Assembly (NCBI GenBank): GCA_934561335.1
Contig: CAKTGD010000087.1
Location: 1 to 6,917 of the forward strand
Source of the DNA: an uncultured Oscillospiraceae bacterium
GTDB taxonomy: Bacteria > Bacillota_A > Clostridia > Oscillospirales > Oscillospiraceae
DNA: 6,917 nucleotides
Direction: 5' to 3'
The translations under genes and the position numbers were made by a program. A model generated the notes under the pieces. The model worked only from the letters and a program-made list of their open reading frames with translations. It searched no databases and had not been told where the DNA came from. Below, one piece after another: positions 1 to 4,689 of this stretch. Numbering within the stretch: the first letter of the stretch is position 1; every line of letters begins with the position of its first letter.

Positions 1-63
1 GCGCTTAGCATCCGCTGCACCCTTGGTTTTTTGGATATTGTGCCACTTGGAATGTCCGGACAT
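1..63 (-). CDS. YebC/PmpR (TACO1) family protein, N-terminal fragment
   Basis: Only the first 21 codons are present; the gene runs off the left edge on the minus strand. The reading begins MSGHSKWHNIQ and continues through KGAADAKR, which closely matches the conserved N-terminus of the YebC/PmpR/TACO1 family. Family members are about 240-250 residues and have been described as transcriptional regulators in some bacteria and, more recently, as ribosome-associated factors that help translation through proline stretches. The ATG is preceded by an AAGGAG-type ribosome site that lies inside the last codons of the Nif3 gene, and only 3 bases separate the Nif3 TAA from this ATG. It is therefore most likely the next gene of the TrmK-Nif3 operon. 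Family assignment is firm for such a short piece because this N-terminal motif is very distinctive; which of the proposed roles applies cannot be judged here. Confidence 0.88.
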   Translation of the reverse strand, partial: MSGHSKWHNIQKTKGAADAKR

Positions 64-66
64 AGT

Positions 67-855
67 TTACTTCTCCTTCTTTATGCAATATTGTATGATT
101 TCTTTATGGTGGGCGGCCGACAAGTCCACCGCCAAGGCGGGAAAAGCCTCCCGCAACCGCTCCGCAATGACAGGGCAAATTACATTTTCCGTCGGAAAAT
201 GTCCTGCATCGATCAGGTTCAACGCCTTTGTATCCAAAAACTCATGATAGCTGAGGTCAGATGTTACAAAGGTATCGCAGCCAAGCGCCACAGCCTGATT
301 GATATAGTCACCGCATGCACCGCCTCCCACTGCCACACGATGGACGCTTTTGCCGCAGTCTGTGTAGCGCAGGCCATTGCATTCTAAATATCTTATCACA
401 TCTTGTAGGAACTCGACAAGAGGTTTTTCACATTTTAATGTCCCTACGCGGCCGATTTTTTCCTCTGTCAGCATCTCAAGATCGCTTAAACCCAATTTTT
501 CCGCCAGAATATCGTTTACACCGCCCGCCGCCGCATCCAGATTGGTGTGCATACAGATGGCGGAAATACCGCCGCGCAGCAGAGCTGTAATCATCCGCCC
601 CTGCGCATCGTCAGCTGTCACATGCTGTACCTTATGCCAGGTACAATTCATCAGCGGATGATGGGCCACGATCAAATCTGCGCCAAGCTCCACCGCCTCA
701 GCCACCACATCCTCGGTGATATCCAATGACACCAGAATTCTGTGTACTTCAGCCGCGCCGTCACCCACCAGCAGGCCGACATTGTCCCACTCCATGGCAA
801 GTGTTCTGGGGGCCCAATCATACAGCCACATTTCAATATCGTGTACTCTTGTCAC
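67..855 (-). CDS. Nif3-like dinuclear metal centre hexameric protein
   Basis: This 262-residue protein belongs to the Nif3/YbgI/YqfO family, toroidal hexamers with a two-metal site whose reaction is still poorly defined. The metal-binding pattern is intact: adjacent histidines 65-66 (AHHPL), Asp107 (HTNLD), and His219 with Glu223 (GHFPTE), matching the ligand set known from E. coli YbgI. The length fits the short form without the inserted PII-like domain seen in the roughly 370-residue B. subtilis YqfO. I choose the GTG at 855 rather than the upstream ATG at 888. GAGGAG sits 6 bases before the GTG, the family N-terminus begins there (TRVHDIEMWL), and the GTG overlaps the TrmK stop as GTGA, the usual sign of translational coupling. 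The pairing with trmK mirrors yqfN-yqfO of B. subtilis. Cytoplasmic, with no signal or membrane segment. Confidence 0.93.
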   Translation of the reverse strand: MTRVHDIEMWLYDWAPRTLAMEWDNVGLLVGDGAAEVHRILVSLDITEDVVAEAVELGADLIVAHHPLMNCTWHKVQHVTADDAQGRMITALLRGGISAICMHTNLDAAAGGVNDILAEKLGLSDLEMLTEEKIGRVGTLKCEKPLVEFLQDVIRYLECNGLRYTDCGKSVHRVAVGGGACGDYINQAVALGCDTFVTSDLSYHEFLDTKALNLIDAGHFPTENVICPVIAERLREAFPALAVDLSAAHHKEIIQYCIKKEK

Positions 856-1541
856 AGCATTCTCCTCTTCTCTTCCAGCAAACGGCAAATATCCGTCAAG
901 CTATCTGCCTTTACAGCATTTGTAGTTGCACTGGAAACGCGCATACCCGCGATGGCCTTTTGCAGCTTGTCAATCCGCTCGTCCAGATAGGCGGCATATA
1001 GCGGATCCCCATCTAGCATGACGCCGCCGTACTGCTGAAGCAGCGTAATCGGCGGTCGATTTCCCCCGCGAACCGCGAACACAGGATACAGATGATTTTT
1101 GTCATAAACCAGCCGTTCATCCGTGAAGTAATATCGGTTGTCAGATAGCCATTTTCTTAGCAGTTCCACCTTCGTCATAGGTTGCAGCAGCAACAAATGC
1201 TCTCCATCCGCCGTCCACGGCGCACAAGACAAGATCGTCTGGATCGTTTCGCCGCCCATGCCGGCAATCAGTATCGTATCCGTCTCTTCCGGCGTAATGG
1301 CATCCAGCCCTGCACACAGACGAAAATCAATTCCGGACACCTCAAATTCAGCGGCAGTCTCCCGGGCATGGCGCAGCGGATCATCACCGATATCCGATGC
1401 AATGGCGGAAGCAATACGTCCATGCTGTATCAGCCAAACCGGCACATAGCCGTGATCGGTTCCCACATCAGCCAGACGGCTCCCCACCGGCACCATATTC
1501 GCCAGAAGCTGAAGGCGCGGTTGTAACAATAATTCTCTCAT
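852..1541 (-). CDS. trmK: tRNA (adenine-N1)-methyltransferase, TrmK family
   Basis: This 229-residue class I SAM-dependent methyltransferase resembles TrmK (YqfN/YtfB-like), which makes m1A22 in tRNAs of Bacillota. Visible motifs are the SAM-binding DVGTDHGYVP at residues 25-34, an acidic ribose-contact position near Asp50, the family GMGG at 94-97 after a hydrophobic strand, and LLLLQPM at 116-122. A charged helical C-terminal tail from about residue 180 fits the family's coiled-coil extension. I prefer the ATG at 1541 over the in-frame ATG at 1568, because the longer start lies inside a perfect palindrome and adds nine residues atypical of the family, whose N-terminus normally begins close to RL..LA..V. 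No strong Shine-Dalgarno precedes 1541. The stop overlaps the Nif3 GTG. There is no clear promoter of its own between DUF1858 and this gene, so it may depend on read-through or on a promoter I cannot recognise. Confidence 0.9.
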   Translation of the reverse strand: MRELLLQPRLQLLANMVPVGSRLADVGTDHGYVPVWLIQHGRIASAIASDIGDDPLRHARETAAEFEVSGIDFRLCAGLDAITPEETDTILIAGMGGETIQTILSCAPWTADGEHLLLLQPMTKVELLRKWLSDNRYYFTDERLVYDKNHLYPVFAVRGGNRPPITLLQQYGGVMLDGDPLYAAYLDERIDKLQKAIAGMRVSSATTNAVKADSLTDICRLLEEKRRML

Positions 1542-1556
1542 TTTCACACAACGCAG

Positions 1557-1592
1557 GATAAAACGCATACGGCATGCCGTATGCGTTTTATC
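1557..1592 (-). terminator. 36-base perfect palindrome, probable terminator of the DUF1858 gene
   Basis: The two halves are exact reverse complements around the centre 1574/1575. As RNA it gives at least a 10-bp GC-containing stem with a CATG loop, flanked by an A-run on the 5' side and TTTT on the 3' side, in either direction. It begins 12 bases after the DUF1858 stop and ends 15 bases before the TrmK ATG at 1541. This is the layout of a Rho-independent terminator or attenuator. Because it is perfectly symmetric it could also be a protein-binding operator. Termination is probable; efficiency is unknown, and some read-through may feed TrmK. Confidence 0.7.
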
Positions 1593-1604
1593 AAATAGAT
1601 CTGG

Positions 1605-1814
1605 TTACTGCTCGCTCTTGTTGGCAACCTCGTTGACAACGGCCAGCAGCTTCTCAACGTCCACACCGTGAACGGCGCAGGCCTCTTCTACCGTCTCACC
1701 GCGGGAAGAGGGGCAGCCCAGGCAATGCATGCCAATGGAAAGGAAGATCGGCGCCGTCTGCGGTGCGATATCCAGAATTTCACCGATAATGGTATCTTTT
1801 GTGATTTCGATCAT
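1605..1814 (-). CDS. DUF1858 (hybrid-cluster-protein-associated redox disulfide) protein
   Basis: This small 69-residue protein is a complete stand-alone DUF1858 domain. The hallmark is the GMHCLGCPSSRGET stretch at residues 28-41, with the CxxC pair Cys31/Cys34 that gives the family its 'redox disulfide' name, followed by the ETVEEAC..HG helix that includes a third cysteine, Cys46. Such proteins are common in strict anaerobes and often sit near hybrid cluster protein genes, but their biochemical role is not established. No such partner is visible here. The ATG is preceded by GGGAGGT at 8 bases, and a near-consensus promoter lies immediately upstream, so the gene is probably expressed well and, given the palindrome downstream, largely as its own short transcript. 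No signal peptide, so probably cytoplasmic. Confidence 0.9.
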   Translation of the reverse strand: MIEITKDTIIGEILDIAPQTAPIFLSIGMHCLGCPSSRGETVEEACAVHGVDVEKLLAVVNEVANKSEQ

Positions 1815-1832
1815 AGTTTTGACCTCCCAGCA

Positions 1833-1858
1833 TATTTGAGATTAGTATACCTCAAATA
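1833..1858. promoter_or_regulatory. Operator-like dyad around the -10 box of the DUF1858 promoter
   Basis: TATTTGAG (1833-1840) and CTCAAATA (1851-1858) are perfect inverted repeats 10 bases apart. Their spacer contains the -10 hexamer and the left arm covers the predicted start of transcription. That position suits a repressor dimer. I do not recognise the sequence as a known operator; an RNA hairpin role is unlikely because the right arm lies upstream of the predicted transcript start. Confidence 0.4.
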
Positions 1859-1872
1859 CGCGCCGTTTTCAA
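1844..1872 (-). promoter_or_regulatory. Sigma-A type promoter of the DUF1858 gene
   Basis: On the minus strand, TTGAAA (1867-1872) is followed after exactly 17 bases by TATACT (1844-1849), a 10-of-12 match to the housekeeping consensus. Predicted transcription starts near 1837, giving a leader of only about 20-25 bases that ends in the GGGAGGT ribosome site. An 8-bp dyad (1833-1840 with 1851-1858) brackets the -10 box. Confidence 0.75.
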
Positions 1873-1908
1873 CACCGAAATATACGCAGCACATCTTTTA
1901 TGCCAAAT

Positions 1909-3204
1909 TTACAGGTATTTATCCAATTCACGCTCTGTCTGCGCCTGTTTTTTTACGGCCGGATGATGGATTCGCCACCCCTCCTTGACTACCATATCCA
2001 GCTTGCGCAATGCCGTCAGATCCTCCAGCGGATTTGCGCTGCAAACGATCAGATCTGCCGCTTTTCCTTTTTCCACGGAGCCTGTCAGTTGTCCGATACC
2101 GGCCAGCTGCGCATTCAGCAATGTGGCGCTATGCAGCGCAAAGGTAGGCGTCACGCCGCAATATTTCACAAAATAGCACAGCTCACGCCACATATCATAG
2201 TGGGTTGTAAACGGACAGCCTGTATCCGTTCCGAGTCCTACGGGAATACCGTTCTCAAGGCATGCACGCGCCAAAGCCACGATCCCTTCAAACACCACCT
2301 TTCCGTTCTCCTGCTGTTCGTATGTGGCATGAGAAACACCGCGGTCAAACAGTGCATAAGGCAGCGCCGGTGAAATCGTCGAGATTTGAAAAGCGCCCTT
2401 TTGGCGGAATAGCTCCATGATTTCCCCATCCGGCTTTGCCCCGTGCTCAATAGAATCCACGCCGTTTTCCAGCGCCACGCGTACCCCTTCCGGACTCTCC
2501 ACATGGGCTGCCACCTTCATGCCCAGAGAATGAGCCTTCTCGCAGGCGGCCTTGACCAGCTCCGGCGGCATCCGCAGTACGCCCGGCTCTCCCACCACCT
2601 CGGCATCCAGCACGCCGCCGGTTACCATGAGCTTGATAAGGTCTGCCCTTTCCGCTGCGATTTTCTCCACATAGGCCGCTGCCTCCTCGGCTGTGTGCGC
2701 TTCGTAGGCCAGTGATCCGGCCATGTGCCCTCCCGGAACGGACAATGCCATATTGGAAGCCAACACACGCGGCGACAGGATTTCCCCTTCTGCCGCCATA
2801 TCCCGGATTCTGGTGTCAAAGTCCGCAATGCCTCCCACGGTGCGAATCGTCGTAACGCCGCTGAGCAGTTCGGTTTTTGCATATTCTTTGCATATTTTCA
2901 GGCCAATGCTGCGCATCACGGCGTTTGCCATAATCAGCTTCACCAGTTTTTTGGGGTCGGAAGACTTCTTTTTCGGTTTGCCGGAGGCGGGAAGATGAAC
3001 ATGCATATTGATAAGTCCCGGCAGTAAGTACTTTCCGCCCAAGTCCACTCGTTCATAGCCTGCCGCAATCCGGTCACTGTCTGTAATATCCACAATTTTG
3101 CTGCCGCTGATGTAGACCGTCTTTCCTGTTTGCGGAACCATGTCACGCGTTCCATCCAGAATAATCCCATTCGTCAATGCATACTGCTTCTTGTTCTGAT
3201 ACAT
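1909..3204 (-). CDS. Amidohydrolase-superfamily metal-dependent hydrolase (prolidase / imidazolonepropionase-like)
   Basis: This 431-residue protein has the full layout of a COG1228-type amidohydrolase: an N-terminal beta-sandwich strand set (residues 1-60), a TIM barrel, and a C-terminal return to the sandwich (GSVEKGKAADLIVCSANPL, about 375-393). The expected binuclear metal ligands are all present: HxH at His68/His70 (NMHVHL), a lysine that would be carbamylated at Lys191, His234 (AAHVE), His254 (SIEHG) and Asp327 (GLGTDTG). The closest characterised relatives include Xaa-Pro dipeptidases and other carboxypeptidase-like enzymes, but the substrate cannot be read from sequence. A lysine-rich insert (residues 76-87) follows the HxH motif. 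No signal peptide is visible, suggesting cytoplasmic action. GGAGGAG precedes the ATG by 7 bases. No terminator is evident after the stop, so read-through into DUF1858 is possible. Confidence 0.9.
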   Translation of the reverse strand: MYQNKKQYALTNGIILDGTRDMVPQTGKTVYISGSKIVDITDSDRIAAGYERVDLGGKYLLPGLINMHVHLPASGKPKKKSSDPKKLVKLIMANAVMRSIGLKICKEYAKTELLSGVTTIRTVGGIADFDTRIRDMAAEGEILSPRVLASNMALSVPGGHMAGSLAYEAHTAEEAAAYVEKIAAERADLIKLMVTGGVLDAEVVGEPGVLRMPPELVKAACEKAHSLGMKVAAHVESPEGVRVALENGVDSIEHGAKPDGEIMELFRQKGAFQISTISPALPYALFDRGVSHATYEQQENGKVVFEGIVALARACLENGIPVGLGTDTGCPFTTHYDMWRELCYFVKYCGVTPTFALHSATLLNAQLAGIGQLTGSVEKGKAADLIVCSANPLEDLTALRKLDMVVKEGWRIHHPAVKKQAQTERELDKYL

Positions 3205-3437
3205 AATTATACTCCTCCTGACCGTTGTCCCTGCCCGTCCTGTCTCTCTGTCTCACGCTTACGCATTTCTATTCTCCGTCTGATTCAAGCGCCAATCAGC
3301 CCCTGCACAGGCCATTCCCCCGGCAAGAGATGTATTCCGTACCCGCTTTATAGAGATGTCACGCAGCAACGTAGTAAGATTATATAATTGGCGCTTTTGC
3401 CCTTTCCCTTCAGCCGCTTTCTGCGTAAAGGTTCATT
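3205..3437 (-). promoter_or_regulatory. Long 5' leader of the amidohydrolase mRNA with competing inverted repeats
   Basis: The stretch between the predicted start of transcription and the amidohydrolase ATG is about 233 bases and holds no convincing gene on either strand. In RNA sense, a 6-bp hairpin can form at 3280-3299 (CTGATT and AATCAG arms around 8 bases). The same bases, 3287-3296, are also perfectly complementary over 10 bases to 3387-3396, about 90 bases upstream in the transcript. The two pairings exclude each other. I do not recognise a known riboswitch or T-box consensus here. A regulatory role is inference. Confidence 0.4.
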
Positions 3438-3444
3438 TTTGCAC

Positions 3445-3473
3445 AGTATAAGCAGTGTGGCTGCTTTTGTCAA
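3445..3473 (-). promoter_or_regulatory. Sigma-A type promoter of the amidohydrolase gene
   Basis: On the minus strand, a perfect TTGACA (3468-3473) is followed after 17 bases by TATACT (3445-3450). This is an 11-of-12 match at ideal spacing. Transcription would begin near 3438 and run into the amidohydrolase gene after a long leader. A second TATAAT on this strand at 3379-3384 lacks a usable -35 box. Confidence 0.78.
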
Positions 3474-3526
3474 TGGAACACGTTTGACGGGGAAATCTTA
3501 TTTACAAAACCGACACAAAATCTGCA

Positions 3527-3555
3527 TTGCTTATGCCATTGAATCATGCTATAAT
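3527..3555 (+). promoter_or_regulatory. Extended -10 promoter of the VTT-domain gene
   Basis: A perfect TATAAT (3550-3555) is preceded by TGC, giving an extended -10 element, and by TTGCTT (3527-3532) at 17 bases. The weak -35 box is typical for extended -10 promoters. Transcription would start near 3562, about 45 bases before the ATG. It is divergent from the amidohydrolase promoter, with the two -35 boxes about 53 bases apart. GCCATT (3535-3540) and AATGGC (3553-3558) form a dyad over the spacer and -10. Confidence 0.7.
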
Positions 3556-3574
3556 GGCTCGCATATCATAGAAT

Positions 3575-3598
3575 AGCATGCAGGATAGCATGCTTTTT
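3575..3598 (+). terminator. Terminator-like hairpin in the leader of the VTT-domain gene
   Basis: AGCATGC (3575-3581) and GCATGCT (3588-3594) form a 7-bp stem with loop AGGATA, followed directly by a T-run ending at 3598. It lies downstream of the predicted promoter and only 9 bases before the ATG, so it would be in the 5' leader of the VTT mRNA and not after any gene. The loop holds the only purine-rich Shine-Dalgarno-like bases in the leader. It could act as an attenuator or affect initiation, or be incidental. Confidence 0.4.
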
Positions 3599-3606
3599 AC
3601 CGCTTG

Positions 3607-4329
3607 ATGAACGATATGAAGAGAAAAGAACTTACGCCCACACAGCAAAAAATGCTGGGGGTTACCGCCCTTGGCGTTGCTGTGGTGGTATTGACTTTAA
3701 TACTGTGGTTTGTCGGCATCCCGATGGTTCGCTTTGCCTCTCAGCCTGAACGTTTCCGCTCATGGGTCGATGCCCATGGTTTTTGGGGGCGTCTTGCCTA
3801 TATGGGCATGATGATTCTACAGGTTGTGGTCGCTATTATTCCCGGCGAACCGTTTGAAATCGCCGCAGGCTATGCTTTTGGTGCTGTGGAAGGTACCCTC
3901 TTGTGCCTGCTGGCCTCCACGCTTGGCAGCGTCTGTGTTTTTCTTTTGGTTCGCCGCTTTGGCCCGCGTCTGGCAGAGGTGTTTTTCTCCTCTGAAAAGC
4001 TGCGCTCTGTCCGCTTTCTTCAGGCCACACCAAAACGCGACCTGTTGTTTCTGGTAATTTTCATGCTCCCGGGAACGCCGAAGGATCTGCTCAGCTATTT
4101 TGCCGGACTGACCAATATGCGCTTTCCTGTCTGGCTTTTGATCTGTTCTCTGGGGCGTATTCCCTCCATCATAAGCTCTACCTTTGGCGGCGATGCACTG
4201 GGTACCAAAAATTACTGGAATGCCATAATCATTTTTGCCGTCACTTTGGCGCTCAGCGCTGCGGGCGTACTGGTTTATGACCGTCTTTGTGCGCATCGGG
4301 GAAGCAAAAATAAGGGTTCTGGCGGCTAA
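3607..4329 (+). CDS. VTT-domain (TVP38/TMEM64, SNARE-associated Golgi type) membrane protein
   Basis: This 240-residue integral membrane protein has a short basic N-terminus, a first hydrophobic helix at about 17-38, and the VTT core. The core contains IPGEPFEIAAGYAFG (78-92), a long helix with conserved small residues (about 96-115), FMLPGTPKDLLSYFAG (152-167) and GRIPSI..STFGGDALG (183-199), then a last helix at about 205-224 and a Ser/Gly/Lys-rich tail. The two proline-glycine re-entrant motifs are diagnostic of the DedA/TMEM41/TMEM64 superfamily, whose members are linked to lipid scrambling or flipping and to envelope homeostasis; the exact substrate of this one is unknown. I use ATG 3607; an in-frame TTG at 3604 and ATG at 3616 are alternatives, and none has a clear Shine-Dalgarno at normal distance. 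Codon use is T-rich, unlike the aminotransferase that follows. A weak hairpin with a T-run lies just after the stop. Confidence 0.9.
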   Translation: MNDMKRKELTPTQQKMLGVTALGVAVVVLTLILWFVGIPMVRFASQPERFRSWVDAHGFWGRLAYMGMMILQVVVAIIPGEPFEIAAGYAFGAVEGTLLCLLASTLGSVCVFLLVRRFGPRLAEVFFSSEKLRSVRFLQATPKRDLLFLVIFMLPGTPKDLLSYFAGLTNMRFPVWLLICSLGRIPSIISSTFGGDALGTKNYWNAIIIFAVTLALSAAGVLVYDRLCAHRGSKNKGSGG

Positions 4330-4332
4330 AGT

Positions 4333-4353
4333 ATCGACAATCGATTATTTTTT
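4333..4353 (+). terminator. Possible weak terminator after the VTT-domain gene
   Basis: ATCGA (4333-4337) and TCGAT (4341-4345) can form a 5-bp stem with a 3-base loop, followed by TATTTTTT. It begins 4 bases after the stop. The stem is short and AT-containing, so it would be weak; the T-run and position are the main support. Confidence 0.35.
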
Positions 4354-4445
4354 ACACTCTTATGCCGCAGGCGGTGTTAGTTCATCGTCCTGTCGGCATT
4401 TTGCTTTTTGGGAAAAACGGTTCTTTTTGCGATTTTCTATTTCAA

Positions 4446-4469
4446 AAAATTCTGAATTTTCAGCAAAAT
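4446..4469 (+). promoter_or_regulatory. Two overlapping CodY-like boxes
   Basis: Compared with the CodY consensus AATTTTCWGAAAATT, the 15 bases at 4455-4469 match at 13 positions and the 15 bases at 4446-4460 match at 11. The two boxes overlap by 6 bases, the arrangement known from B. subtilis CodY operators. CodY senses branched-chain amino acids and GTP and commonly controls amino-acid genes, which would suit the aminotransferase downstream. The boxes lie about 140-160 bases upstream of the predicted start of transcription, further than usual, and the AT-rich background raises the chance of a false match. Confidence 0.4.
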
Positions 4470-4571
4470 CTTTCTTTTGGCGAAAACACATCAATTCATC
4501 CCAATTTTTTGTTAAGTTTACCAAAGCGAAAAATCTCTCAAATCTTTGTCACTTTTTGATATTTTCTTCTG

Positions 4572-4600
4572 TTTACATCCTCTCAAAAGTATGATTAAAT
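4572..4600 (+). promoter_or_regulatory. Likely promoter of the aminotransferase gene
   Basis: TTTACA (4572-4577), 5 of 6 to the -35 consensus, is followed after 17 bases by TTAAAT (4595-4600), 4 of 6, with an upstream TGA triplet giving an extended -10. Transcription would start near 4607, with a leader of about 83 bases. Weaker alternatives in the same AT-rich stretch cannot be excluded. Confidence 0.5.
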
Positions 4601-4689
4601 AGTATAGGTACGATTTGGGGCACTTTGATGCTACCACAAATTGTGTGCTGCAAATATTGGCACGTGGAAAATTTGAGGAGGAGAATTTC

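Larger units (their letters stand above)
4354..4689 (+). other. AT-rich intergenic region upstream of the aminotransferase
   Basis: This gap holds no credible gene. An open frame extending from the VTT gene region to 4594 has no ribosome site and is full of Phe/Ser codons caused by T-runs. The region is markedly richer in A and T than the flanking genes. It contains a pair of overlapping CodY-like boxes (4446-4469), a likely promoter (4572-4600), and a leader of about 80 bases with an 11-base palindrome, CACAAATTGTG (4635-4645). The bases from about 4354 to 4440 show nothing I can name. Confidence 0.6.

Noticed and set aside
1900..2373. 157-codon plus-strand open frame opposite the amidohydrolase
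   Set aside because: The minus-strand gene has every catalytic ligand; this frame has no recognisable feature.
3379..3384. Second TATAAT on the minus strand in the amidohydrolase leader, possible downstream promoter
   Set aside because: The bases 17 upstream (GGAAAG) do not resemble a -35 box and there is no TGn extension, whereas the promoter at 3445-3473 is nearly perfect.
3205..3437. Known riboswitch or T-box in the amidohydrolase leader
   Set aside because: I looked for the T-box GGGTGGNACCGCG core and for recognisable TPP, SAM and guanidine motifs and found none; only unassigned inverted repeats remain.
3388..3576. 62-codon plus-strand open frame in the divergent intergenic region
   Set aside because: It starts at a TTG without a Shine-Dalgarno and overlaps both predicted promoters.
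3817..4296. 159-codon minus-strand open frame opposite the VTT gene
   Set aside because: Shadow of a well-supported membrane-protein gene; highly polar, no domain, no ribosome site.
4235..4594. 119-codon plus-strand open frame running from the VTT gene into the AT-rich gap
   Set aside because: It begins inside the VTT gene in another frame and its Phe/Ser/Lys-rich translation simply reflects T- and A-runs. No ribosome site and no family resemblance.
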